Origin: Rapidithrix thailandica
GTDB lineage: Bacteria; Bacteroidota; Bacteroidia; Cytophagales; Flammeovirgaceae
Direction: 5' to 3'
DNA length: 64,000 bases
Assembly (NCBI RefSeq): GCF_039710355.1
Contig: NZ_JBDKWZ010000003.1
Span: 1 to 64,000, forward strand
The notes beneath the pieces were generated by a model, which did no database searches, was not told the origin of the DNA, and was given only the letters and a program-made list of their open reading frames with translations. Made by a program: the position numbers and the translations under genes. This document shows positions 51,340-60,390 of the stretch, one piece after another. How positions within the stretch are numbered: position 1 is the stretch's first letter; each line of letters starts with the position of its first letter.

Positions 51340-52659
51340 TTATTGCGTGGCTAATTCTTCTGCATTTTCTATTTTCTCATATTCAATTTCTGCCACGGAC
51401 TTATAAGGTCCGTTTTTCGCCTTCTTAAAAGCCTCTTTTGCTAAATTAAGATCATTTACTTCCTTGTAAATGATGCCCATCGCAAAATTGTACTTTGCTT
51501 GTGTTTCAGGATCCAACCCCGTGAAGCCTGTTAAATGCTCAAAAGTAGCAATAGCAGCTTGGTAGTCTTTATTTTTATATTCTGCAATACCCTTGATAAA
51601 ATAAACAGAATAATCTTTAGGCTCAGTTTTAATGTACTCTTGAGACAAAGTAATGGCTTCAGGATATTGGGCATTATCAAGTTGCAGTTGAGCCAAGTTT
51701 TTTAAAATTGCCGCTTTGGACTTCTCTTCTTCTTCTACTTTTAATGCCTTTTTAAATTGTTGAATAGCCTGACTCTGATCAGCTTCTCTTTTATAAATAT
51801 TACCCATTAAAACGTATGCTTGAGCAAAATTATGTTGCATTTCCAAAGCTGTCATCACATACTTTTTACTATTACTGAAATCATTTATTTTCAAATAACT
51901 ATAAGCTATTCCCAAGTAGTATTGAGGACTCAACTTGGCAATTTTCACTTTAAAAGGCCCGTACTTAGCTTTGTCAAATGCATTACGGGAATAGTCGTAT
52001 TTGCCTAATTTGTTATAAGCATACCCCAATTCATAATAGTATCGGGCATGAGCTTGTAGGTTATATTTACCTAAATATTTGATAGCGGTTTCTATGGCAT
52101 TTACCGTCTTTTGATAATTTTTTTGCTCATTAGCCAATTTCGCTTCAAAATACAACACCTCCACATCCTTAGGGGCCAGTAGTTTTGCTTCTTGTATGTG
52201 CCTAGCGCCAGATGCTAAATCATTTCTTTTAAGAAGAATCTTTAGAATTTTCTTTTTATAATCCAGCCTTTTCAAGACATCCTGCTCGTATTTATAAGCC
52301 AAATCCAAATATTGCATCACTTTTAACTCGCGCTCAAGCCCCTGATAACAACGGGCTATCATCAAATATGCCGGAGTAAAATCTGACTTCAGATGAATGG
52401 TTTTTTCACATGCCAGGATAGCATTATCATAATCTTTCAATAAGAAATAACTTATTCCTTTTGAAAAGTGGAAACGCCCATTATTGGGTTGGAGATGTAT
52501 CGCTTTATTGTATTCATCTATAGCCTTAATGAAATTTTTGCTTTTACGATAGTTTTCTGCTTTGGCATATAATTGCAAAGCTTCTCCATCGCCCTGTGCA
52601 TGGCTAACATGGAAACTCGCTAAAAACAGTAATCCCAAGAAAAAAAGTTTAGAACTCAT
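51340..52659 (-). CDS. Exported TPR-repeat protein
   Basis: 439 residues. A signal peptide (KLFFLGLLFLASFHVSHAQ) is followed by about ten tetratricopeptide repeats over almost the whole length, e.g. AIDEYNKAIHLQPNNGRFHF, AILACEKTIHLKSDFTPAYL, YYELGYAYNKLGKYDYSRNA, AYVLMGNIYKREADQSQAIQ, and AIATFEHLTGFTGLDPETQ. The superhelix would bind protein partners in the periplasm. No enzyme domain is present. The real role is not recognisable; it is monocistronic, with a terminator after it and 270 bp before serS on the other strand. Confidence 0.88.
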   Translation of the reverse strand: MSSKLFFLGLLFLASFHVSHAQGDGEALQLYAKAENYRKSKNFIKAIDEYNKAIHLQPNNGRFHFSKGISYFLLKDYDNAILACEKTIHLKSDFTPAYLMIARCYQGLERELKVMQYLDLAYKYEQDVLKRLDYKKKILKILLKRNDLASGARHIQEAKLLAPKDVEVLYFEAKLANEQKNYQKTVNAIETAIKYLGKYNLQAHARYYYELGYAYNKLGKYDYSRNAFDKAKYGPFKVKIAKLSPQYYLGIAYSYLKINDFSNSKKYVMTALEMQHNFAQAYVLMGNIYKREADQSQAIQQFKKALKVEEEEKSKAAILKNLAQLQLDNAQYPEAITLSQEYIKTEPKDYSVYFIKGIAEYKNKDYQAAIATFEHLTGFTGLDPETQAKYNFAMGIIYKEVNDLNLAKEAFKKAKNGPYKSVAEIEYEKIENAEELATQ

Positions 52660-52929
52660 ATTGTCAAAGCTAGTTAGTAAAAAAAGAGTTAATAAGGAGA
52701 ATTATACTATGTTGTTAGTAGTCAATGCATAAGTGATAGATAGATTTTTCAACCACTCAGTTAATAAACGAAAAACATTTCCAATTACCATTACAGCCCC
52801 TTGAGCTTTTCGACAAATGGAGTGTTTTAGAAGCCGAACCATAACCTTAACGATATTTCTTCCTTTGATTTTTCATTTATAAATTCCTGCAAATTACCTT
52901 ACTTTGTCACTCTAACTAAATTGATTAAA

Positions 52930-54204
52930 ATGTTACAAGTAACATTCATCCGAGAAAACAAAGAAAAAGTCATCAAGGGCTTATTAAAAAAGCAGTTTGC
53001 TGAGGCAGAAAATGCTGTGAACAAGGTATTGGAAGTCGATGAAAAACGTAGGTCATCCCAAGTGGAGCGTGACCAGGTTCTTTCGGAATCCAATGCAAAA
53101 GCAAAGCAAATTGGTTCCTTGATGCGTGAAGGAAAAAAGGAGGAGGCAGAGTTGGTAAAACAAGAAACAGCGCAATTAAAAGCCAAATCAAAGGAGTTGA
53201 GTGAGCTGGTGGATGTTTATGAAAAAGAATTAGAACAAGCATTATATCAGATTCCAAATATTCCTCATGAAAGTGTTCCGGAGGGAAAGTCTGCGGAAGA
53301 CAATGAAATAATTTATCAAAAAGGAAATATTCCTAATATCATAGAGGGAGCTTTACCGCATTGGGAACTGATCAAAAATCTGGATATCATTGATTTTGAG
53401 CTGGGAAATAAAGTAACCGGTGCCGGGTTTCCCTTTTATAAAGGAAAAGGAGCCAAATTACAAAGGGCTTTAGTCAATTTCTTTTTGGATGAAGCAGATA
53501 AAGCAGGGTACTATGAAGTACAACCCCCTATTTTGATCAATGAAGATTCCGGGTACGGTACCGGCCAGTTGCCGGATAAGGAAGGGCAAATGTATAAGTT
53601 GGAAAATCATGATTACTTTTTGATCCCTACGGCAGAAGTACCTATCACGAATATGTTCAGGGGTGAAATCCTTACTCAGGAGCAATTACCGGTAAAACGT
53701 GTTGGCTTTACTCCTTGCTTTCGCAGAGAGGCAGGTTCATGGGGCGCGCATGTAAGGGGTTTAAACCGCCTGCATCAGTTCGATAAGGTAGAGATTGTAC
53801 AAATCCAACACCCGGAAAAATCCTATGAGGCTTTGGAGGAAATGAGTCAACATGTGGAAATGTTGTTGGAAAAATTGGAATTACCTTATCGGAAACTTCG
53901 ACTCTGTGGTGGTGATCTCAGCTTTAACGCTTCCCTTTGTTATGATATGGAGGTATACTCAGCGGCTCAGCAAAAATGGTTGGAAGTTAGCTCCGTAAGT
54001 AATTTTGAAAACTATCAGGCCAACCGTTTAAAACTCCGCTTTAAAGATGAAAACAAGAAAACACAACTCTTACATACGTTGAACGGAAGTGCGTTGGCCC
54101 TTCCTAGGATTCTTGCGGCAATCTTGGAAAACAACCAAACGGCTGATGGGGAAGTGAAACTCCCTGCCGTATTACATTCCTATTGCGGATTTGATAAAAT
54201 CTAA
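52930..54204 (+). CDS. serS: Seryl-tRNA synthetase
   Basis: 424 residues from ATG 52930; a TTG three codons earlier is not needed. The N-terminal tRNA-binding coiled-coil arm covers about residues 25-110 (KGLLKKQFAEAENAVNKVLE, MREGKKEEAELVKQETAQLK). The class II catalytic core has the motif 2 stretch FTPCFRREAGSWGAHVRGLN with LHQFDKVEI, and motif 3 NGSALALPRILAAILENNQT. It charges tRNA-Ser with serine and also supplies Ser-tRNA-Sec in organisms using it. Length and domains are normal. It probably has its own promoter; the next gene rpsT has a separate strong promoter, so the two are not one operon. Confidence 0.98.
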   Translation: MLQVTFIRENKEKVIKGLLKKQFAEAENAVNKVLEVDEKRRSSQVERDQVLSESNAKAKQIGSLMREGKKEEAELVKQETAQLKAKSKELSELVDVYEKELEQALYQIPNIPHESVPEGKSAEDNEIIYQKGNIPNIIEGALPHWELIKNLDIIDFELGNKVTGAGFPFYKGKGAKLQRALVNFFLDEADKAGYYEVQPPILINEDSGYGTGQLPDKEGQMYKLENHDYFLIPTAEVPITNMFRGEILTQEQLPVKRVGFTPCFRREAGSWGAHVRGLNRLHQFDKVEIVQIQHPEKSYEALEEMSQHVEMLLEKLELPYRKLRLCGGDLSFNASLCYDMEVYSAAQQKWLEVSSVSNFENYQANRLKLRFKDENKKTQLLHTLNGSALALPRILAAILENNQTADGEVKLPAVLHSYCGFDKI

Positions 54205-54302
54205 TTTCAAAGGAAATAGATATAAAAAAAGTACAATTAATACTTAGTATTAGTCAAACTTTTAAGATTCAAAATCAATTAAAAAGATTTTTAAGCGTAA
54301 GC

Positions 54303-54334
54303 TTTGTTTTATTAATCTAATAATCATACTTTTG
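54303..54334 (+). promoter_or_regulatory. Strong Bacteroidota-type promoter of rpsT
   Basis: TTTG (54303-54306), 20-base spacer, TACTTTTG (54327-54334); both hexamer-like elements match the consensus. The start codon is about 48 bases after the -7. Confidence 0.8.
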
Positions 54335-54382
54335 CATTCCTTTAGAGCGACTGTATAAAGATATTTAATAAATATTGGAAGA

Positions 54383-54637
54383 ATGGCAAATCATAAATCA
54401 GCAAAGAAGAGAATCAGAGCTAATGAAGCTAAAAGACTGAGAAACAGATATCAGTTGAAAACTGCCAGAACTTTTATTAGAAAGCTGAGAGCTACTCATG
54501 ATAAAGCCGAAGCGGAGGAATTATACAAAAAAGTTTCTTCGATGATTGATAAGTTGGCTAAAAAGAACATTATTCACAAGAATAAGGCTGCCAACAATAA
54601 ATCTAAATTGGCTAAATTCGTAGCTAGTCTGGGTTAA
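54383..54637 (+). CDS. rpsT: Ribosomal protein S20
   Basis: 84 residues, very basic, with the family signature MANHKSAKKRIRANEAKRLRN at the start and KNIIHKNKAANNKSKLAKFV at the end. It binds 16S rRNA early in small-subunit assembly. The length is normal. It has its own strong promoter and terminator, as usual for rpsT. Ribosomal proteins of this kind often repress their own translation, but no specific leader structure was seen here. Confidence 0.98.
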   Translation: MANHKSAKKRIRANEAKRLRNRYQLKTARTFIRKLRATHDKAEAEELYKKVSSMIDKLAKKNIIHKNKAANNKSKLAKFVASLG

Positions 54638-54675
54638 GAAAGCGATACAACATTAGCCAAAGATATCGAATGTGC

Positions 54676-54714
54676 ACCTTGTAAGGTCTGAATAAGAACT
54701 TACAAGGTTTTTTT
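54676..54714 (+). terminator. Rho-independent terminator of rpsT
   Basis: A 10-bp stem (ACCTTGTAAG at 54676-54685, CTTACAAGGT at 54699-54708) followed by T residues. Confidence 0.9.
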
Positions 54715-54762
54715 GTTGGACCTACCTTTCGAGTGAGTTTGAATAGTTCACTATTAATATTC

Positions 54763-55734
54763 TTATAACAACTGTTTCCAGGTACCTTTCATCCAATTGT
54801 ATTTTAAGGTACTCGGGAGTGCTTTTAGCCAGTACTTGTTTAACTCTACAGCAAAGGAGGGTTGCATATAGCAATTAATCACACAGCCTTCACATTGGGC
54901 ATACCGGCCTTCCATTGTAATAAGTTCTTGAACTTTATCCGAACGATACAGCTCAAATAACTTATTGTCTATGGGTAGTGCGGCTTCTCCCAAATGATAA
55001 CAGGGCAGCACTAGTTCATTTTCCGGAGAGAGCACAAGAGTACTACTGGCCGCTTTGCAGACAGGCTGGCTGATATGATTTCCTCCATCCCGCCTAAGTT
55101 CAAGAAAAGCCTCGTTCAGATAGACTTTCTTTCTCCGTCCCCATTTTTGCAATTTTACAAGAGCCTCTTCACTCAAACCATCCCCTACGGAATTGTATTC
55201 GAACACCGGATTGAGTATTAGAACCAAATCATTGGGCAAAGAAATTTCCTGATACACCTGCTCTATTTGATCAATATTATCTTCAAGCACTGTAAACAGA
55301 ATATCCGGCCGTTGCCCCAAGCTTTTTGCCACTTCGATTGACTTTACTACAAACTGAAAACAATCGACTCCCCTAGAGCGGTTATGTTCCTCTTCTATGG
55401 GGGAGTCCAGCGAAAAATGCAACATATCGATTAATCCCTGAAACCGCTTGGCATATTTAGGGTATAAAAGACAATTTGTAGTGACAGTGGTGATAAGCCC
55501 TAACTGCTTTGCCATTTCCAACAATTCACCTAATTGCCTGTGAAGCAAGGGTTCTCCTCCTGTAAAGTCGACCACTTTTACCCCCAAGCGTTTTAAGTCT
55601 TTCAAATTTTGATAAGCATTTTCCAAAGTAATATAAGGAGAAGGACGCTCCCAAATATCACAAAACCCACATTTGGCATTGCAACGGTAGGTAACATAAT
55701 AATTACATAAAACCGGTTTGGAAATCAAGCGCAT
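54763..55734 (-). CDS. Radical SAM protein with a Cys-rich C-terminal segment
   Basis: 323 residues. The [4Fe-4S] cluster that cleaves SAM is held by C18, C22 and C25 in YRCNAKCGFC; the SAM-binding GGEP motif reads DFTGGEPLL, and LHFSLDSP follows. The C-terminal part has further cysteines (QPVCKAASS, VLPCYHLGE, YAQCEGCVINCYMQPSF), which resembles an auxiliary SPASM/Twitch-like cluster, so it may modify a peptide or another protein. It resembles the MoaA/PqqE/HpnH wider group, but the substrate cannot be assigned. No small precursor-peptide gene was recognised next to it. It is a single gene facing rpsT. Confidence 0.88.
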   Translation of the reverse strand: MRLISKPVLCNYYVTYRCNAKCGFCDIWERPSPYITLENAYQNLKDLKRLGVKVVDFTGGEPLLHRQLGELLEMAKQLGLITTVTTNCLLYPKYAKRFQGLIDMLHFSLDSPIEEEHNRSRGVDCFQFVVKSIEVAKSLGQRPDILFTVLEDNIDQIEQVYQEISLPNDLVLILNPVFEYNSVGDGLSEEALVKLQKWGRRKKVYLNEAFLELRRDGGNHISQPVCKAASSTLVLSPENELVLPCYHLGEAALPIDNKLFELYRSDKVQELITMEGRYAQCEGCVINCYMQPSFAVELNKYWLKALPSTLKYNWMKGTWKQLL

Positions 55735-55946
55735 ATTTTTTCGCAGATCAGTAGTTTTACAAAGCTAGTGCTATTTTTGTGCTAAGGAAAAACAGCTTGA
55801 ACTTTTTACTTGAAGGGATTGTATATAATTTGTATTTATCCAATAGCTAGTCTATGGAATACATTCTTTTTTTCAGGTCGAATAAAACAACATTTTTTCC
55901 TAAACCTGAAACTAAATTTTAATATCCATTTTTAGAACAGAAAACT

Positions 55947-56279
55947 ATGCAGTGGCATACCTTAAACTCCGAAGTACTTTTAGAAGAAATCAAAGAACTT
56001 TCTAAAAATCAAAAAGTACTTATTTTCAAACACAGTACGAGATGTTCGATCAGTTCAATGGCCCTCAACCGCCTGGAAAGAGCCTGGAAAGAAGACGAAA
56101 CCCAACATCTTAAGCCCTATTTTTTGGACTTGATTTCGTACAGGCAAATCTCTAACAAAATAGCCGAAGTATTCGAGGTACAACACCAATCTCCCCAAGC
56201 ATTGGTGATTGAAAACGGGCAATGTATTTATCACAATTCACATATGGGAATTAATTACAAAGAAATCATACAACAATAG
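55947..56279 (+). CDS. ytxJ: YtxJ, bacillithiol-system thioredoxin-fold protein
   Basis: 110 residues, thioredoxin-like. The N-terminal strand and active site are KVLIFKHSTRCSISSMAL with a single active Cys, C33, in place of CxxC, followed by a helix ALNRLERAWKED, FLDLISYRQISNKIAE, a cis-Pro region HQSPQALVIENGQCIYHNSH. YtxJ proteins are monothiol bacilliredoxin candidates that remove bacillithiol from S-bacillithiolated proteins; the function is inferred from co-occurrence with bacillithiol synthesis genes. This fits the bshA gene 208 bp downstream. A hairpin terminator follows immediately after the stop, so the two genes are probably transcribed separately. Confidence 0.88.
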   Translation: MQWHTLNSEVLLEEIKELSKNQKVLIFKHSTRCSISSMALNRLERAWKEDETQHLKPYFLDLISYRQISNKIAEVFEVQHQSPQALVIENGQCIYHNSHMGINYKEIIQQ

Positions 56280-56306
56280 GGCAATTATATCGTAATTGTC
56301 CTTTTT
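56279..56306 (+). terminator. Terminator of ytxJ
   Basis: GGGCAATTA (56279-56287) pairs with TAATTGTCC (56293-56301) with one G-T pair, then TTTTT. Confidence 0.75.
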
Positions 56307-56487
56307 CATACCGGGCATTTATTGCATGCCTCACAAAACTAATACGGCCATACTTGATGAAACAGAGTCTTCATCTTTCTGTATCATTATTATACTGACA
56401 TTTGTTATGTGTATATTACAGGGATTTTGAAATTGAAGCCCTCACATTATAAGCATTCGAGAACAGCTAGACGCAATCAATATAAAA

Positions 56488-57636
56488 ATGAAAATCGGAA
56501 TTATATGTTACCCAACCTATGGCGGTAGCGGAGTAGTAGCCACTGAGCTGGGCAAAGCTCTGGCCAGAGAAGGTCACGAAATCCATTTCATCACCTACGA
56601 ACAGCCTACCCGGTTAGATTATTTTGATGAAAACCTCTATTATCACAAAGTAGATATCCGCACCTATCCTTTGTTCAAATATCCACCTTATGAATTGGCA
56701 CTTGCCAGCAGAATGGTCAATGTTGTGCAAATGGAAAAACTAGACCTATTGCATGTACACTATGCCATTCCGCACGCTTCTGCCGCTTATATGGCCAAAA
56801 ACATTCTCAAGACCAAAGGAATTAATATTCCGGTCGTCACGACCCTGCATGGCACGGATATCACATTGGTGGGTAAAGACGAAACTTACGAACCCGTAGT
56901 ATCCTTCAGTATCAATCAATCGGATGGGGTGACAGCCGTTTCTGCAGATTTGAAACAAGACACATTGAATCACTTTGATATCAATACTGATATTGAGGTC
57001 ATTCCCAATTTTATTGACTTAAAGCGTTTCCGAAAACAGCGGAAAGACCATTTCAAACGGGCCATTTGCCCGAATGGAGAAAAATTGCTCGTCCACGCAT
57101 CCAACTTCCGGAAAGTAAAAAGGGTGAACGATGTCATTAAAGTATTCTGCCGGGTCAATAAGGAACTGCCTGCAAAACTTTTGTTAGTAGGTGATGGCCC
57201 GGAAAGAACGCAAATCGAAGAAAAATGTATGGAAATGGGCATCTTTGAAGATGTGCGGTTTTTGGGAAAGTTAGAACCTATTGAAGAGGTCTTGTCAGTG
57301 AGTGATGTCTTTATCATGCCTTCGGAAAAAGAAAGTTTCGGACTGGCAGCGTTAGAAGCATTGGCTTGTGAAGTGCCGATTATTACCAGTAATGTCGGAG
57401 GACTTCCCGAACTAAACTTACATGGAGTAACAGGCTTTTTAAGCAATGTGGGCGATGTGGAAGACATGGCTAAGAATACACTTCATATCCTTAAAGAGGA
57501 GAACCTGACGAAGTTTAAAACCAATGCGTTGAAACGGGCCAAAGAATTCGATGTAAAAAAGATTCTTCCGCTTTATGAGAATTTTTATCATAAAATTTTA
57601 AATAAATCTCAAACACCCGAACTTACAAAGTGTTAA
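56488..57636 (+). CDS. bshA: N-acetyl-alpha-D-glucosaminyl L-malate synthase BshA
   Basis: 382 residues, GT4 family, GT-B fold. The N-terminal loop is CYPTYGGSGVVATELGKALA, typical of BshA, then HEIHFITYEQPTRLD, HVHYAIPHASAAYMAK and TTLHGTDITLVGKD. The C-terminal UDP-sugar site is KLLLVGDGPERTQIEEKC and the EX7E stretch PSEKESFGLAALEALACEVP. It joins UDP-GlcNAc and L-malate, the first step of bacillithiol synthesis. Its presence beside ytxJ says the organism makes bacillithiol instead of glutathione as a main low-mass thiol; bshB and bshC were not seen in this window. A perfect hairpin terminator lies 64 bp after it. Confidence 0.96.
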   Translation: MKIGIICYPTYGGSGVVATELGKALAREGHEIHFITYEQPTRLDYFDENLYYHKVDIRTYPLFKYPPYELALASRMVNVVQMEKLDLLHVHYAIPHASAAYMAKNILKTKGINIPVVTTLHGTDITLVGKDETYEPVVSFSINQSDGVTAVSADLKQDTLNHFDINTDIEVIPNFIDLKRFRKQRKDHFKRAICPNGEKLLVHASNFRKVKRVNDVIKVFCRVNKELPAKLLLVGDGPERTQIEEKCMEMGIFEDVRFLGKLEPIEEVLSVSDVFIMPSEKESFGLAALEALACEVPIITSNVGGLPELNLHGVTGFLSNVGDVEDMAKNTLHILKEENLTKFKTNALKRAKEFDVKKILPLYENFYHKILNKSQTPELTKC

Positions 57637-57700
57637 TCATATTCAGTTATCTGATTTGGGCATAGCCAAAAATAACTGACTAGTATTCACTACTCACAAT

Positions 57701-57734
57701 GAAACTCTTCAAAGCCGGAGCCTTGAAGAGTTTC
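57701..57734 (+). terminator. Terminator of bshA
   Basis: Perfect 12-bp stem (GAAACTCTTCAA 57701-57712, TTGAAGAGTTTC 57723-57734). Confidence 0.8.
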
Positions 57735-57768
57735 TTCAACGGGTTTTAAAAACAAGTTAGCCATACGC

Positions 57769-58677
57769 ATGAAACAAAATGTGCTCATTACCGGAGGAAC
57801 CGGTTTAGTCGGTACTTACTTGACAAGGTTATTGTTAAAAAAAGGCTTTCGAGTCAGTCATTTGAGCCGTAGTCGCCACAAGCACCAGGACATTGAATAT
57901 TACCTCTGGAATATTGGAGATCAATTTATTGAAGAAGGCGCAATAGAAGATGCTGACTACATTATTCATTTGGCCGGGGCGAGCATTGGGGAAAAACGTT
58001 GGACCCCTGCCAGAAAGCAAGAACTCAGAGATAGCCGGGTACTTTCCACAAAGCTGCTGGCTCAGCGCTTGACCACCGCCTCCCATAAGGTAAAGGCATT
58101 TATTGCCGCATCGGCCATTGGAATATATGGAGACACAGGCAATCAATGGGCAACTGAGGAGAGCAAGCCCGGAAGTGGTTTTTTGGCTAACTTATGCAAA
58201 GAATGGGAATCTAAAATTGACCTTATTGCAGACTTGGGTATCCGCACCGTCAAAATACGAAGCGGAATAGTATTGAGTAAAAAAGGAGGGGTACTGGAAC
58301 AAATGGCCTTACCTGTCAAACTGTTTGCAGGTACTCCCTTGGGAAACGGTAAGCAGTACTTCCCCTGGATACATATTGAGGACATTAGCCAAATGTTTTT
58401 GTATGCAATCGAAAACGAATCCTTAGTAGGCCCTTTTAACGGAGTTGCCCCCAACCCTGTTACCAATACCCAATTCACCAAGGCGCTTGGCAAAATACTA
58501 TGCCGTCCTGTATGGCCTATAGGTGTTCCGCCATTTGTGTTGAATATAGCGCTGGGAGAAATGGCTAGCACAGCGTTGGAAAGCAGCCGGATATCGGCCA
58601 AGAAAATCCAAGAAGCAGGTTTTCATTTCTCCTTTAAAACAGCGCAAGAGGCCTTAAAAGACCTCTTCAAAGGATAA
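57769..58677 (+). CDS. TIGR01777-family epimerase-like NAD(P)-binding protein (YfcH-like)
   Basis: 302 residues, extended SDR type. The dinucleotide-binding glycine motif is LITGGTGLVGTYLTRLL near residues 7-16; then YIIHLAGASIGEKRWTPARK, AASAIGIYGDTGNQWATEES (YG in place of the usual YxxxK context), IRSGIVLSKKGGVLEQM, YFPWIHIEDISQMF and a C-terminal DUF1731-type segment with SSRISAKKIQEAGF. The enzyme activity of this family is not established; most Bacteria have one copy, sometimes called a cell-division inhibitor homologue without support. It ends five bases from the convergent uxaB-like gene and no terminator fits between. Confidence 0.93.
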   Translation: MKQNVLITGGTGLVGTYLTRLLLKKGFRVSHLSRSRHKHQDIEYYLWNIGDQFIEEGAIEDADYIIHLAGASIGEKRWTPARKQELRDSRVLSTKLLAQRLTTASHKVKAFIAASAIGIYGDTGNQWATEESKPGSGFLANLCKEWESKIDLIADLGIRTVKIRSGIVLSKKGGVLEQMALPVKLFAGTPLGNGKQYFPWIHIEDISQMFLYAIENESLVGPFNGVAPNPVTNTQFTKALGKILCRPVWPIGVPPFVLNIALGEMASTALESSRISAKKIQEAGFHFSFKTAQEALKDLFKG

Positions 58678-58682
58678 GAGCA

Positions 58683-60203
58683 TTACGACCCTTTAAGCTT
58701 GGTCAGCTCAAGTTCAATAAGCTTCCTTACACCCAGTTGATCAACCTTTATTAAAAATTCTGCTACGCTATCCGAAAAATTTGGTATAGCATTGAAGTTC
58801 ACCTTCCAAAAAGGGCTTTCTTCAAAAAACTTGGCTAAAACAGCTCGCAACTCTTCTGTAGAGGATAAACTAGCGTCTTTCCAAAAATCTGAAAAGTATT
58901 TGGCATTTTGATCCTCTACCTCATACTCAACCCCTTGATAGCAACCCATAAACCCGACTTCACAAGGTTTTACTCGCATAAAATACATAAAAGCTGCAAA
59001 GCCCAAGGTCATCAAAGAGGGAACCCGTTGAAATTTTGCGAAGTACTTGAAAAATGTTTCGGCATTCCTGCTCTCCATTTTCGAAGAATATTGCAAAGCT
59101 ATACTTAACAAATGATGGTTCAGGTGAGGGTTACGAAAGCGGTCAAGCACTTCCAAGGCAAAATCCGCTTCTTCATTTTCCAAAGCCGGCACAATCTCAT
59201 TTAAGATTACCGTGGAAATAAACTCGCTTATCAATGCATCTTCCAGGCAATCACTCACGGTTTTCAGATGGGCTAAAAAACCCACAGCCACACTAATAGT
59301 ATGTCCTCCATTGAGGATGCGGAGCTTTCGCTCCCTAAAAGAAGAAATATCCCCTTGCAAAATTATTCCGGGATCCACGGCCAAAAAAGGAAATTTATCG
59401 GATAAACTTTCAGAGCCTTCAATGGCCCAAAGTCTGTATACCTCCGCCACATTGAGCATTTCATCCTGATACCCCAGCTCCTTCCAGACGGCCTCCTTTT
59501 TTATTGAATCAGGGGTTCCGGGCACTATTCGGTCCACCAAGGTATTTCTGAAGCTTACTTTTTCTCTCAACCATTCAAAAAAACCTTCTTCCAAATGATT
59601 AAAACGCGCCTGCTCAATCACCATACTTTTCAACAGGGTGCCGTTGTTTACCACCAATTCGCAAGGCAAAATGGTCATCCCTTCTTCTCCGTCAAAGGCC
59701 TTGTACCGTTCCCATAAACAAGCCGTTAGTTTTCCGGGAAACGAAACCGGAAGATGCGTATAAATATTTTCTTTTTGCAAACGAATCCCCGCTTCCGTGG
59801 TATTTGAAACTATCAGGTTCAGTGCCGGATTGCGAACACATGCCAATACCTGATCCCATTCATCCTGTGCGGATAATACCCGGCTAATGGAGGAGATCAC
59901 ACGGTTTTCCACTACGGCTTCCCCCTGGCATATTCCTTCTACACGAAGGGTATATAAGCCCTCTTGCTTTTTCAGCAATTCTGTTCGGGCAGACCCGGTT
60001 GACCCCACCATAACTACCCTTCCCTTAAACTTACCTATCCGGTTGGCTCGATCGATAAAATCTTCTACAAAAGCCCTTAAAAAAGCCCCTGTTCCAAATT
60101 GAAGTACTTTTTCGGGATATGACAATTGTTCTTCCGTAGGTAAAGTGATCTTCGCAGGGTCTAAGGAATGTAAAAGCTTACGGCTCAATATTTCTAATTT
60201 CAT
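58683..60203 (-). CDS. uxaB: Tagaturonate reductase (altronate oxidoreductase), UxaB-like
   Basis: 506 residues, mannitol dehydrogenase superfamily. The N-terminal Rossmann part starts VLQFGTGAFLRAFVEDFIDR, a GxGxFxRA-type nucleotide site; SNTTEAGIRL and LVVNNGTLLKSM follow. The catalytic region contains RNTLVDRIVPGTPDSIKKEA, DPGIILQGDISSFRERKLRIL, and the active-site segment NGGHTISVAVG near the middle. This long, polyol-specific form with QFGTGAFLRAF matches UxaB rather than mannitol dehydrogenase. UxaB reduces D-tagaturonate to D-altronate with NADH in galacturonate breakdown. The neighbouring zinc dehydrogenase (187 bp upstream) could make the tagaturonate. No UxaA, UxaC or KDG-kinase genes are in view. 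Confidence 0.88.
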   Translation of the reverse strand: MKLEILSRKLLHSLDPAKITLPTEEQLSYPEKVLQFGTGAFLRAFVEDFIDRANRIGKFKGRVVMVGSTGSARTELLKKQEGLYTLRVEGICQGEAVVENRVISSISRVLSAQDEWDQVLACVRNPALNLIVSNTTEAGIRLQKENIYTHLPVSFPGKLTACLWERYKAFDGEEGMTILPCELVVNNGTLLKSMVIEQARFNHLEEGFFEWLREKVSFRNTLVDRIVPGTPDSIKKEAVWKELGYQDEMLNVAEVYRLWAIEGSESLSDKFPFLAVDPGIILQGDISSFRERKLRILNGGHTISVAVGFLAHLKTVSDCLEDALISEFISTVILNEIVPALENEEADFALEVLDRFRNPHLNHHLLSIALQYSSKMESRNAETFFKYFAKFQRVPSLMTLGFAAFMYFMRVKPCEVGFMGCYQGVEYEVEDQNAKYFSDFWKDASLSSTEELRAVLAKFFEESPFWKVNFNAIPNFSDSVAEFLIKVDQLGVRKLIELELTKLKGS

Positions 60204-60390
60204 GATTCGAAGATTTGTCTGTCAAAAGGTACTATGAATGAGTATTCCACAGATTTCAAAAACCGATTCTTATACAAGAATTGACGATAATCTTTCAAGT
60301 AGATATACTAATCCAACAGGTTGAGTATACGTTTGGCGACCTAAACTAAGAGCGCTGATTAAGGCCTTTTTAAAGAAATAGCTCCTTTAT

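Noticed and set aside
56970..57467. 165-codon antisense frame in bshA
   Set aside because: Ser/Thr/Pro-rich shadow of a well-identified enzyme.
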